In this document: one piece after another, positions 23,647-35,501 of the stretch
Layout: each line of letters starts with the position of its first letter
Numbering within the stretch: position 1 is the first letter of the stretch
Assembly (NCBI GenBank): GCA_050084985.1
Contig: JBITNC010000002.1
Location: forward strand, 7,750,001-7,814,000
Length of the DNA: 64,000 bases
Source of the DNA: Nageia nagi
Taxonomy: Eukaryota > Pinophyta
Direction of reading: 5' to 3'
The notes under the pieces: model-generated
What the model saw: only the letters and a program-made list of their open reading frames with translations
What the model was told of the DNA's origin: nothing
Databases searched by the model: none
Translations under genes and position numbers: made by a program

Positions 23647-24600
23647 AGACTCAAGTGTGTGCAATTGACATTCACAAATTGAATACTCCAAAATTATAAA
23701 TTATGAGGTATGATTCTTTTTTATGTTTTTGTAAGGTAGAATTCATTACCAAAAAGCATCCATAGCCCTAGTGAAGGTTAACCCCTTCATCCATTATAGC
23801 CTAGCCTTATTTCTAGTTAGGCATACATAGCCTTGATAAAGGATACTATAATACTCCAAGAACTCTACATATTTATTGTATTTTCCTTTTCTCTTTCTCT
23901 CTTTTTTTTTTAATCCTAACTCTTAGGTTTAGGATGAAGCAGAAAAGTAGAAGAATCATACTCATATTTATGCTCAAGAAATATCCAATTCTTGATTGTT
24001 TCAAGATGTTAATATGAGAAGTGTATGATTCCATTATGATACTTCCATATATCATAATTATATCCTTTTATCATCCTATGTTTTTGAAATTTCAACATAG
24101 GATCTTTCAACAAAAACCAAACATGAATGGGATATTCATTATCTACTTCTTTATTCATAAATACCTCTATATACATAAATGAATATCATATGGATGTATG
24201 TATGACATATGGGTATGTATAGCTTGATTAGTTGCCTCTTTCATTATGATTAATATCTAATGACAATTACATTCAAGGTGAAGGACTAAACATAATGAAC
24301 AAAGTGGAATGATATGAACATAAGGGCAGTGCACCCAATAGCCAAGATGCTTCAAAGTATATCTTCTGAGTATGTATACAATAAATATATTTTTATTTTT
24401 ATATTTTTATGGGTTTTTTGAATTTTTAATGTTTTTGGTTTTTTATGATTTATGATTTTTTTTATTTTTTATGGGTTTCCTAATTGGGTAAGAACCTATA
24501 ACAAGTCATCATGGGTGAAAATATAGAAATGATAGTGAGTGCAAATAGTATTATCAATGGCCCATTATATGGAATCATGGGTGACAGATATAGATAACAA
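23647..24600. other. Spacer of element B, right of element F
   Basis: Low-complexity AT-rich DNA, with a T-rich stretch at about 24390-24490. No reading frame is recognised. Confidence 0.45.
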
Positions 24601-24606
24601 GAAATC

Positions 24607-24861
24607 CTAGCACCAAGGGTTTATATATAAAATATGGGCTATGGTGACATCATCAAAAAGATCTTCTTCAAGACATAGAAGACATGGCCCATAGAATTTA
24701 ACAAATATGACTACCAATGGGGTAATAATAGCATCAATCATAATCCTCCATATGAAATCAGGTCTAGAGAACATGCGGATGAGATTTTGAAGGGATTCTT
24801 CATCAGGTATATCATAGATTACATAAGTTCCCCAACAAGGTTGGTGATCAATAAAAAATAT
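24607..24861 (-). pseudogene. Open 84-codon segment downstream of the B accessory ORF
   Basis: Minus strand, open between stops at 24864-24862 and 24609-24607. It has ordinary protein character: FFIDHQPCWGTYVIYDIPDE, then LIRMFSRPDFIWRIMIDAII. The last part resembles the (W)P-x4-(R/K)-I-x-(I/V)-(N/D) motif of the two repeats in the accessory ORF, with the same 11-residue spacing, so it may be a third, decayed repeat or a C-terminal domain. No counterpart is seen in element C. Family unknown. Confidence 0.4.
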
Positions 24862-25437
24862 CTATTCAATGAGAATTCCTTAAGGCATTATAGGCATGGT
24901 CAAAGCTATGGTTAAGGTTTCCATGGATAAAATATTATGTTTTATACCTTCGAGTAACTGATTGAATTAGTCTTTCTCTAATTTGGGGGTTTGGACGAGG
25001 TGTCCTAAAGGGTCACTAGGAAATGTACAAGGTGACCATGAGATACAAAGGGATGATAATTCCCATGGGACAAGGGTGTTATAATGTGAATACCATTTTC
25101 ACTAATTAGTGGGAGGAATGATACAATGCAAGTGAATCATGATGCTTGATATATGTAAAGTACAATCAACCACCTCCAATGTCATATGCAAGTGTTTTAG
25201 AATTTCTATAAAAAAAATTAAAGATAAGACATATATACATACACATATATATTCATATAAAAAGGCTTTTATTTTGAATATTTTTATGATTTTTATTCAC
25301 ATATGTACTTGGTAATTATTTTGATGATTTTACTTTTATTAGGGCAAAAAACTTTTAAAAATTCCCAAGTAGTAATGATCATCTTGTTTTTTATAAATAA
25401 TCCAACCTTTATGATCCAAGAAGTAAAAGTATGGAGG

Positions 25438-26883
25438 TCATACTACTAAATGAGTAGGTCCTAGTCCAAGAATGGATGGTTGATAACATATAAGATATGA
25501 CATAAGTGGTAATATTGAGGGATGACACTTGAAATTATTAATGATGTGTTTTGGCATAGCTAATGATGTCAAGGCCTCATCATATTTAATAATCAAAAGG
25601 TGAGATGGAATCTCTAAGGGATGTGGAGGTTTAGGTGGAAATGATGGTGTGAGGTGGATCATGCTCTCTATGAGATTTTGGACATACTTATCATTTATAT
25701 GTTTAGGTATGACCTCATTTCTTCTTTGGTTAATGCATTCAAGAGTTCTTTCAAATGTTGGTTTTACATTGGTAGGATTATTTACACAAAAACTTTTAAT
25801 AAATAATGAACTATAATCATACATAATTTCATTGTGTAGAATCGAATGAGTATTATACTCAAGTACCAAATTATTGATGACCTTAGTTATAGATACTGAT
25901 CTCCCATAACACCAAAGAATCATATGATTAGCATAATTTAGCAAGATTCTAGGTTTCTATTAGGCCAATGCAAGCGAAGTAAATGGATCCAATTTGTTAG
26001 GGATTTGAATTCTATCCATATGTCTTTTGCTTCTAATTCTATGGTTGCCTTAATATTATCAATTTTTAAATACCATGCATTAGTGCTTATAAAAATTCAT
26101 AGTTATAGTTTCTTAAATTTCATTTGGTAAAGCAAAGAAATGAGCTATCTCAATGTAAGGACACTTTTGTAATGCTTGCATGTAGCTATCTTATGGATAT
26201 ATATACACAAAATCCTAACTTATAGGATTAAATTATAATTGTATTTTTTCATTAGCTTTTGGTCTTCTTGGCATCAAAACTCTTGTTTGACTATTGCATA
26301 ACGGAGGATTAGGGAATCTTGACATAATTTGAGAAAATCATCGATCAATTTATTATACACACCTAATTGATTGTTGAGGCTTACAGATGAACACTACATA
26401 AAAATCATAGATAATTTTATGATGACATAAGTCTCTTATCATTTGTTCTATCCATGCAAATAGAAAATCCTCATTTAGACAAGTATTAATTATTCTTTTT
26501 TGGATCCAATTGTTAAAGAAGCAATCCATTATGATCCTAGGGGTTGATGTATGCTAATATTGACATAACAAGTTTATCATGTGAACTTGGGTAAAATAAT
26601 ATGCATCAATCAGGTAATACATGGCTTTGTCTACATAGATATCCAAGTTATCTTCTTGGCTTATCTCCCATCCTTGATATCTTTTCAAAGACAGTTTTAA
26701 AGCTAAGATTATTTGTAAATCGATGGGTAGATGGAGGAAATTTCTATTTTTAGGATAATTATATTGGGATAATTTTGTTATAACCTTATCTCCTAGGTAT
26801 CTAGGTTTTTGGAACCAATATATTTGTCAAATGACTCCTTGGTCGGCAATCAAGTGGATGCTTTTGCTCTTTTTTGATGCCAT
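25438..26883 (-). pseudogene. Accessory sense ORF of element B, two tandem copies of an unknown domain
   Basis: It follows integrase on the coding strand of B. The start at 26883 (MASKKSKSIHLIADQG) corresponds to the start of the C copy (MNLAKESAEG), each about 20 residues before PRYLGD or LRYPSD. Repeat 1 has GWEISQED at residue 72, then a TAG at residue 110 where C has Trp of WP, then PRIIMDC at 115-121 and KIIYDF. Repeat 2 is frameshifted: ALPNEI.ETITMNFYKH, HLLRLHWPNRNLESC, then an open stretch (25944-25438) whose SITKVINN, IMYDYSSLF and FERTLECINQR align with SITQTVIV, VVLDFSFLF and FECIMNR of C. A Pro-rich tail follows (PSFPPKPPHPLEIP) that C lacks. I do not recognise the family. Confidence 0.65.
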
Positions 26884-27009
26884 TTTCTATTTCAAATACA
26901 TTAAATATGTATAAGTTTGAGAGAAAAACATTTTTTGTTGATTTAAATTAAAATACTATTTACAATATATACAATTGTAAATCAAAAAGCTTATTAACTA
27001 TAGAAAGGA

Positions 27010-28390
27010 TAAATATGCATGATGTTTATAGGTTCACACTCTCCATTTCCTTCCATATCAATTAAATGATAAGCTCCATATCCAAACTTTCTTTTAATTA
27101 TATAGGGTCCTAACCAATTAGGGGCAAACTTGTCATGAAGTTGTCATTCCATTTGAGAAGTTTACTAATTTTTATTTAAAACTAAATCCCCTATATTAAA
27201 TTCATGAATTTTGACCTCTTATCAAAAGCTCATTTAATATAATTTAGATAGGTTTGCATATGTTCTAAAGCATTAACTCTTCTTTCATATAGAAGTAGCA
27301 ATTGATCTAATCTCATTTGATGAGATGCTTCATCTATTATATAATCTTGTAGGGCAATTCGTAGAGATGGAATTTCTATTTCTAAGGGTAGTAATACTTC
27401 TACTTTGTATACTAAATCAAATGGGGTTTCCCCAGTAGGAGTTTGAATACTAGTTTGATAAGCCCATAATGCATGTTGAATCCTCAAATGTTAATCTCAT
27501 TGGGAGTCATAAACAATTTTCAATAAAATGCTATGAATAATTTTGTTTGTGGCTTCAGGTTGGCCATTCCTTAGGGATAGTAAGGTGTATATAAGCTTAA
27601 TTAGATATGATATCCTTTACATGAAACTTGGACTTCCTTATTTTCTTCCATTATAAGTGATAATTTGGGAAAGAATTTTAAAATGACATATAATTTAGTT
27701 TTGTATGAATTCTACTATATTTTCCCCTTTTGTTGAAATCATGGGGATGGCTTCTACCCATTTTATAAAATATTTCATATTAGTTATAATAAAATTATGA
27801 CCTCTTGAGGAAATAGGGGATATTTTACCTATCAAATCTAATGCCCATTTTGATAATAGCCACAATGATTGCAAGGGTTGTAATGTATGTGAAGGTTGAT
27901 TAAATAGATTGGCATGTTGTTGACATTTAACACACCTTTTAACATATTCCATACAATCATGTTCTATGGTAGGCTAGTAATATCCCATATGCATTAATCA
28001 TTTTCTAATTGTAGAACTACTAAAATGGCCTCCATAAATTCCATCATGTGCACATGAAATAGTGATTCATAAATCAACCCACTCTAAAAATCTAAGTAAT
28101 ATCTCATCAAAACCCCTATAGTACAAGATATCTCCTATCATGCAAAAGTGAAAGGCTTTTATCTTAAATGCTTTTCTAGATGATTTCATTAAATATTTAG
28201 GTAACACCCCATCTCTTAGAAATTTAAACAATTGCATATGCCACAAATTTTTATCTTCCATTGCAATGTCTAGAACTACATGTTCAACTTCGCTTAACTC
28301 TATTGAGGATTGGGTGATTTGAACAATCTCAATAGGGATCATTTTTTTATTAGGATTTATGGGCATTAAGAATCCAATGGAAGCCATAGC
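27010..28390 (-). pseudogene. int: Integrase region of element B
   Basis: Minus strand. The first part (28387-28067) links RNase H to integrase, with KSSRKAFKIKAFHFCMIGDI and LYYRGFDEILLRFLEW. The zinc-binding Cys pair is seen in MEYVKRCVKCQQHANLF (27952 on), then LLSKWALDLIGKISP with the first catalytic Asp and HNFIITNMKYFIKWVEAIP. The region of the second Asp and Glu (27700-27490) is scrambled. HALWAYQTSIQTPTGETPFD then LVYKVEVLLPLEIEIPSLR (27484-27370) matches C closely. The C-terminus ends near 27010 with a CEPINIMH-like segment. It would catalyse DNA integration; it is broken. Confidence 0.8.
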
Positions 28391-28543
28391 ATTAGAAAAT
28401 CTATTATTTGATCATGGTGCTATTCTAAATCATATTTTTTGAAAGATGATAGTAGATTATTTACCAATCTCTTATATTTTTGCAGCAAAAGTTCCGTACA
28501 TTGGAAGATTTCTTTGACTTGGTTTACAACAAATAACAAGTCA
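28391..28543 (-). pseudogene. Second RNase H of element B, 3' part (cut off by element C)
   Basis: Minus strand from 28543: GDLLFVVNQVKEIFQCTELL then LQKYKRLVNNLLSSF. This continues the frame that stops at 46159 on the far side of element C; the codons for Ile-Gly overlap the CCAAT target duplication. The Asp of GDLLFVVNQ is one of the RNase H catalytic acids. A stop follows at the end of the helix. Confidence 0.85.
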
Positions 28544-28548
28544 CCAAT

Positions 28549-29398
28549 TGTAGACACCTAAAAATGTCCCTTTATTAATTAGTAAACATTGAAATAATCA
28601 TAACTCTTTGCAATAATATAAAATAGGTATAAAAACCTTATTATTGGATAGCTCCCATCGAGTACATGCAAAATGGGTGGTCACATGACTCTTTTTAGGT
28701 AAAATTGGCTATTTGGCGATCATTTTAATATTATTACAAAATTAAAAACCAGTCGCCAGCAACCCAAGACAGTCACCGATGTTTTGAGGTGATCGTCGAT
28801 GTTCGTATTATAATCACCGGTGACTCTGTAATAGCCAAACAAGAAACCAAAATAGCGAGAGAAAGTTGAAACATTTCAACTTTCCAAGATGATGTGGATA
28901 GAGGGGGTCAGTTATGACATATAGTGGCTCTTCACTTCCTCTTACCAGCCTTGGAACATCTCATCCAAAATCTATAAATACAAGCCCATACAAAGTAATT
29001 TAAGAGAGGATCTTGACCCAATTTTGAAGTAGGGTAATGCTGCCAAAATCTTGTGATCTCATACCTTTTATTATTTTATGTTAGCTTCAATTTAATACAT
29101 GTCATACATAGATTATTTGATGTTATTATCTTTTGTATGTGGGTAGGATTTACAGGTTGTTCATATCAAGGAAAGAAGCAAGCAAATAAAAAATAATGGA
29201 GATCTAATACTCTTATTTTGGCAAATGGCATTTGTAAAAGTCCCTTCCAAGGGAAAATTGTAGTTTGAGCTAAAAATCAATATCAATTTATAATTACAAC
29301 ATTTATATCTATTTTACATAATTTGAGGTTCAGTGAAGATTTAAGAATAATTTGTATTTCATGTTATTCTACATTCCAGCTTTATTTTCACTGCAACA
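28549..29398 (+). repeat. 5' LTR of element C
   Basis: 850 bp, TG...CA. TATA box CTATAAATA at 28972-28980. A cluster of CGCC(G/A)GTGACT-like motifs in both orientations lies at about 28750-28830 (CAGTCGCCAGC, CAGTCACCGATG, GATCGTCGATG, ATCACCGGTGACT), upstream of the TATA box. Confidence 0.95.
28972..28980 (+). promoter_or_regulatory. TATA box of element C 5' LTR
   Basis: CTATAAATA within AAATCTATAAATACAAGCCC; the same box is at 45727-45735 in the 3' LTR. It would place the RNA start about 30 bases downstream. Confidence 0.6.
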
Positions 29399-29420
29399 TT
29401 CTAGCGCTAGAAGGAGGGCC
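29399..29420 (+). promoter_or_regulatory. Primer-binding site of element C
   Basis: TAGCGCTAGAAGGAGGGCC begins three bases after the LTR. The corresponding place in B (minus strand 61082 downwards) reads TAGCACTAGAAGGAGG. A TGG start would be expected for a tRNA 3' end; the second base here is A in both. The donor tRNA was not identified. Confidence 0.7.
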
Positions 29421-31283
29421 CTTTCGTTATTGATAGGGAGGTTTTTTGTTTATAATGATTTTACCTTTCTATTATCTGGTTTTAATTGGATTTCTCCATA
29501 TACTAACTTCAAATTTTGCATTCTATGCATTTTAGGAAATCTGTTGCAAAAATGCCAGTGACTGGAATCAAACGTCGGTGACTCAAAAGGAATGCTAGTG
29601 TTTTACAAAGTAATCCAGACTAAATGCCAGTGATTGGGATTGAACACCGATGACTCAGAATAAATGCCAGCAACCTCTGTCTAAACACCGGTGACTCATA
29701 CTCCAGGTCATTTTCTCTCTTTTTGTTATTCCTGAAAAATAAAATAAAATATATAATATATTGTTAAAATGGAAGAATACTTTTGAATGTGATTCTTTTG
29801 CCTAGAATGCATATAAGAATGGGTAGAAGAGATTAAATGCATATTTTTTATTAATTTATTTTATGTATAATGTTATGTATTTTCATGCTTTGGGTGAAGG
29901 GTATGTACACATGAATACTTTATATCTTGTCTACTTATGCTCTCCCTTTGCGCTTCGTGCGATCTAAGGTGACCAGAATAGACTTGATAAGAAGGAGTAA
30001 TTAATACTTCTTTTCTTTCACATTCACACTATCATTAATTTGGCTAATTCACCCACACATAATGACCTCTTACCAATTTTACCCTTACCACTCCATTGGA
30101 GGTCGAAGGAATATGTGACTAGCAAGAGGAGATAATTTACTACACATAATACTTCCACAATTAGAAGTGGTAAATGAATCACAATTAATTTGGAATTAAC
30201 CTAAAGGAAAATAAATCAAGTTTTGGGTAGTGTAAATCATATTAAAAGGTTAATGAATTGGAGGGATTCGAACACACTAAGTACTTTCACTTAACAAAGT
30301 ATGCTCTCACTTTTGCGCTTCAAGAGATCCTAAGTGATCAGAAATAAGTTAAGTGAAAGAGGTAAAATTTATTCACATCTTATTTGGAATTATACTTCAC
30401 ATTAACACTCTTTAAGATGTCTGCTCTTACCACTCCATTGGAGGTCGAAGGGATATGTGACTCTTGGAGGAGTAATTGAACCTCACTTAATTAATTTATC
30501 TACACTTAATGGCTTTTTACTAAGTCTACTCTTACCACTCCATTGGAGGTCGAAGAGATATGTGACTAGTAAGAAGAGGGAATTTATCACATATAAAACT
30601 TCCACAGCTGGAAGGAGTTAATGAACATCATTAAGAGGTTGGATAATGAATCACATTATAATTAAAAAGAACAATGGGGTTTATTAAGGTCAAGATTCAC
30701 TTAAAATAAACTTTGATTACATCACATTAAAATAAGATAAGTAAATGGACATGAATGTTTGGGAGGGTAGTATGCATAAATGTACTTTATTTGTTTAAAT
30801 GCACTTCATAAGGCCTTAAAGGAATAATTAAACATTAACGAGTTGGGTGTCACTACCAACCGTTAATTCTTACTTCTTTGTATCCATCGACATAACGCAC
30901 TTGAAGCCATAGAGCTAGTTACACTTGGAGGTGATGACCAAGGTGACTTTCCTTTAGGTAGGAGTCAAAAAAGAGACTCATCTAGAACCAAGCCAAAAGC
31001 CATAGAAACTTGCAAATATTATTTAGAATTACCCAACCTACCTTGTTTAACACTTGACTAGTCTAACAAACTAGGAAAATTAAAAAGATTAAAAATAAAC
31101 AACTCATATCGTTCATTTAATTCAGACATTAAAAATATGTGGAAAAGTTAAGAAAGATAATCACATCGTTAAAAGTAGGTTTTGCATATAGGCTATTTGT
31201 GCATTAAAGTTTTTCTCAAAAACATAATATAAAAGATAAAAATAGAGTTTCTTTTTACGATGCTTGTTTATAATATCTAAAAA
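29421..31283 (+). other. 5' leader of element C, with motif cluster and repeats
   Basis: No gene is recognised. At about 29550-29705 there are at least six copies of CGCCGGTGACT-like motifs (GCCAGTGACTGG, CGTCGGTGACTCA, CACCGATGACTCA, CACCGGTGACTCA and others). Further down, three repeats of a CCATTGGAGGTCGAAGG unit and two of a TGCGCTTC...GTGA(C/T)CAGAA unit follow. The B leader has counterparts of both. Such leaders may carry packaging or translation signals; that role is inferred. Confidence 0.7.
30088..30567 (+). repeat. Three leader repeats in element C
   Basis: ACCACTCCATTGGAGGTCGA plus AG(G/A)(A/G)ATATGTGACT at 30088-30120, 30429-30461 and 30534-30567. Each contains the self-complementary CTCCATTGGAG. 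B has related units on the minus strand at about 60316-60271, 60215-60171 and 60100-60066 (GGAGGTCAAAGG in the first). Confidence 0.85.
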
Positions 31284-33750
31284 ATGGTTCAAACTAGAAG
31301 TATGACAGCTAAGAAAATGTGAGAACATCCATTTGAAATACAAGAAATAGATTTAGACAATATGGATCTAATAGAGTCTTCGGTTAGGAGGCCACCTCCT
31401 TTAGACGAATCAGATTCATGAGTAGTTCGTTATGAAAGTAAAGATTGGGATTGGGGTTATGATCAATCTAGATTGCAAAGATAAAGTATAGAAGATCCTA
31501 TTACCATGGCTAGGATGCAAGTGTTAGATGAAGAGTTAATTGAAATTCATTATCGCTTAGCTAATTATAGGAATATTCCTAAGATGTCTTCTAGTTTATC
31601 GGGAGATGTCGAAAAACTAAATCATAGGTGTGATAACTTAGAAATGGACGAGGATAAATATCAGGATGAAACCATAGCAGTACCAGAGACTAAGCCATAT
31701 AAAGTTAAATATGAAAGAGTCATTTATCTATTATTAGATGGTCAAAAGGTTAGTTCTTTAATCCGAAAAGACGGATCTTCCTTTTCTCATAAATCTCTCA
31801 AATTAGGAAAAAATGAAGTATCAATACCTACGAGTAATTTGTCCCAAAGAGCTCCTTCAATGAAGCAAACGGAGAAATCTTATTCTTCAAAGGGAGGATT
31901 ACATAGAAGGACATCTAAGTTTAAAATAGAAGAGATACCTTCTTATGAAGAACTAGAAGAATGACGATTATGTAAAACAAAATTCGATCAAAAATTCATG
32001 AAAATATATGTTGATGATATTAAAAGGGTCGTGGAAATGCAATATCTTTTAAAGGAAGTTGACGAATTCATTAAAATTCAAGAATAAGAGAATAAATTAA
32101 AAGAAATGGAAGATAAACTTCTTAGAGATAAAAATAAATTCATAGAACAAGAACAAATAAACAAAGAAAGAAATGAGTTCCTGGAACAAGAAAAGAAAAG
32201 ACTTCATAAAGAACATGAGATTCAACTTTGTTTACAGGAATTACAACTTAAATAATTAGAGAATGAAAAAATAAAAACGGAACAATACCTACGTATGGAG
32301 AAAGAAAAACAAAGATAATGGGAGGAATATCAAAAAATAAAGAATTTGAAACCTAAAACTCCTAAAGGAAGTCAAATACAAATATATCGAGATCCTTATT
32401 TAGACAAACAAGAAGCAATGGATAAAGAGATAGCCATTTTATTACAAAAGGAAATGGATAAAGAATTAGAACTGCAAAAATTATATGATAAACAAAAGCA
32501 AGATTCTATTAAAAGTTGGGTTGAACAAACCCAAAATCAAACAAAACAACCTGATTACAAAGGGAAAGATCTATATGGAAAAAATATATCCCAAAAACCT
32601 CCTAGAATCCCTATTCCGCAACATCGTTCATCTCTTAAAATATTGCCTCCACCATCGTTAGAGTTTCCTTCTGACTATGAGTCTTGCACTTCAAGATCAA
32701 TTTCAGAAAAGGATCCGAATACTCAAAGATATCATAGACACACTCAAGGTCATAGAACCAATAAAGAAGTAGAATACTTTATGAAGGATTTTATAAATCG
32801 AGAAATGAATGTTCAAGGACTTCAAAAGTTAAATTACAAGAATATTTGCAATGAACCTATTCATCCAAGTGTTCCAAAAAAGAAACTACCATATAGGTTT
32901 GAATTTCCTAAAATAGAATCATTTAAAGGAAGAGAAGAGCCCAAAGAACATTTGAGAAAATTTACATTTTCTAGTTATCAGATAGCCAATGATGACTCAT
33001 TAATGTTATGTATATTTCCTATGACACTCGTAGGCCAAGCTTTGGATTGGTATAATAGTTTGCCTATGCATAGTTTATATACATTCGAACAATTGGCTAA
33101 TCAATTTCTTGAACATTTTAGGATCAATATTAAAGAAAGATCTTTAATTACTGATCTTACAAGATTACAACAATTTCCTGATGAAACTATACAAGATTAC
33201 ATCTCAAGATGGTGGGCTATACTCACTAGTATGCCTTATACAATACCACAAGAGGAATTGGTTAAATTATTTAGTCAAATTTGTTTAATACCAATAGCCA
33301 GTGTTCTCCAAATTCAACAACATAAAACTTTTGAAGAAGCTATTGCTCAGGCAGTAGTTATAGAAAGAGTTAAAATTCAAGATGGAGAACTAAAACTCAA
33401 GAAAAAAGAATATAAAAGGGTAATCAATATGAAAATAGTACTAAACAACCTCAAAATAATCAAATAGCTATGATAGAACAGTCTGGTGAAGCTTCAAAAA
33501 TCAAAGAAAATGTTGAACCTAAGCCTAAAAGAAATTTTACCCCATTATCAGAACCATTAGCTGAAATACTTAAAAAATTATGTGATAATGATATGATTAA
33601 ATTACTTGATATAAAACCTGAAAATCCTAATGATAAAGGAAGCAAATGGTAAGGAAAATGAATTTTCTGCTTATCATAGACAAAAAGGACATAATACAAA
33701 TAAATGTCAAACTTTACAACATAAAATTCAAGACTTGATAGATAGTTGAA
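31284..33750 (+). pseudogene. gag: gag of element C
   Basis: It starts MVQTRSMTAKK at 31284; B starts MVNTHSQAAHQQ at 53247, which supports the start. One frame runs to 33467 with seven or so in-frame stops, then shifts. The first third is basic and mixed (RRTSKFKIEEIPSYEELEE at its end), then a long Glu/Lys-rich coiled-coil-like stretch (about 31980-32520). The retrotransposon gag domain follows, about 32880-33400: RFEFPKIESFKGREEPKEHL, ALDWYNSLP, FEQLANQFLEHFRIN and ETIQDYISRWWAI. A zinc-knuckle remnant YHRQKGHNTNKCQTLQ is at about 33671-33720 in another frame. Gag builds the particle. Confidence 0.85.
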
Positions 33751-35500
33751 AAATAGATGTGGATAATCCTGTTGTGCTTTCGAATCACAATTTAGGGATA
33801 TATCAGAATCCCTTACCTTCACATTAGGCTAACAATGTGGCAATTATCCCAAACCAAATGAACTATACATGGAATAATAAGGATATACCATTTATAGGGA
33901 CTATAGATGATTCAATACACATGATTGGTATAGCTACAAGAGCAAAACAATATCAGAATAAATAGGATAATCCACAAAAAAATCAATCAATACCAAACCC
34001 AATTAATATACAACCTATACCTCCTTCACAACAACCTAAAGTTTTGATAAAAGGTGCTCTTCAATGATAATTAAAAATGTCTCTAGTTAAGATGACCTTA
34101 TTCAAATTATTACAACAGTCTGAGAGTTATAGGGAAGCTATGAATCAAATTCTATAAGAAATTCAAGTGGATATTAGTAACCCCGATAATTTTATTTCAA
34201 TAGTTGAAAGTTTGAAGATATCTTAACAACCTTGTATCACCTTCTACGAACAATAAAAATTAAATAACGATGGACCAGACAGACTTGATCCACCTTTCAT
34301 ATAATAGGTAAAGTAGATGGGAAATTATTTAAAAGAATTCTGATAGATGAAGGTTCAGCTATAAATATAATTTTAGATGCTGCATACAAAAATTTGAATT
34401 TATCAGATTCGCTTATCTTAGCTCCTTCTTTACAAATTAGGGTGTTTAATGATGCAGTGTGTTCAACTTTAGGATCAATAGTGCTATCGATTATAGTAGG
34501 AACTAAAACTATTCAAACTTTATTACATATAATTGAAGGAAACATTATACAATATAATGTTCTTTTAGGACATCCATGGATTAGAGAAATGCAATGTGTT
34601 CCATCAACTTATCATGGATGTTTAAAATACATCTACAAAGATAAAGTTCATTGTGTGTTTAAAGATCCAGATCCTTATTCACATTGTAATTTAATTTTTG
34701 ATCTAAATAAAGTGACCTTACCGTCTCCTAATTTATCAACCATATTAATGAATAAAAATATGAATCAATCTGAAGTCATAAAGGGAAAAAGGTGATATGG
34801 TTATACAAGATAAAGATACTTGGGAAAAAGTTGCTAAAACTTTAGACGAAAAGTATGGAGCTTCTTCATCAAAACAAGTAAATACTACATCTAATAACGA
34901 CTCATCCAATGTATATCCAATAAAAATTAAATTAATGGATTTAGGGATGGGAGAATATGACATAGATGATGTGGTATTTAATATACCTTCATCACAAGAG
35001 ATGGTAAGATTATATGAATCACCTAGTGTGATTGGACAAATAGTACCTTTAGGAGAAGTACCTAATTAGACAATGTTTATCTATGCAGGGATAGTAGATC
35101 CTATGTCAACAATACCCAATCAAACATATGAAGGAAATTTCAATAATGATATGAAGTATTTATCGCCATGTTCAAGAACATTTGTCTTAAACTATTTCAA
35201 CAAATGTAATTGGCAAGGACGAGGATTGGGTTGATATGAATAGGGTCCATGAGAAATAATTGAATTACAATATCAAGATCCCACTGATAAAAGGGGATTA
35301 GGTTATCAAAATAAATGTAAAAATCTTGCTAAATTAGAAAATTTAGGAGAGGAGAATTTGGATTATAATGAAGAAATTTCAGAGAAAGAATCCATAGTAC
35401 AAGAAATTATTGATATAAGAGAAGAACAATTAAGTGAAATGGATGTCTTAGAAGGTGTCGAAATGCTCTTTATTAATAATATTGAGCCACCCTAGAATCA
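33751..35500 (+). pseudogene. pro: Protease and G-patch region of element C
   Basis: A linker with LLQQSESYREAMNQIL (about 34090-34150) precedes the aspartic protease: RILIDEGSAINIILDAAYKN (about 34335-34395), where D-E-G-S replaces the usual D-(S/T)-G, then LLHIIEGNIIQYNVLLGHPW and MQCVPSTYHGCLKY. About 500 bases later a G-patch is recognisable, KCNWQGRGLG then IIELQYQDPTDKRGLGYQNK (35205-35320), with stops in it. G-patches bind RNA and occur after protease in some retroelements. The same pair is present in B. Several frameshifts. Confidence 0.8.
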
Positions 35501-35501
35501 T

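Noticed and set aside
30088-30567. Three short repeats considered as a CRISPR-like array
   Set aside because: Spacing is 341 and 105 bp, there are no uniform spacers, and the repeats sit in a retrotransposon leader of a plant genome.
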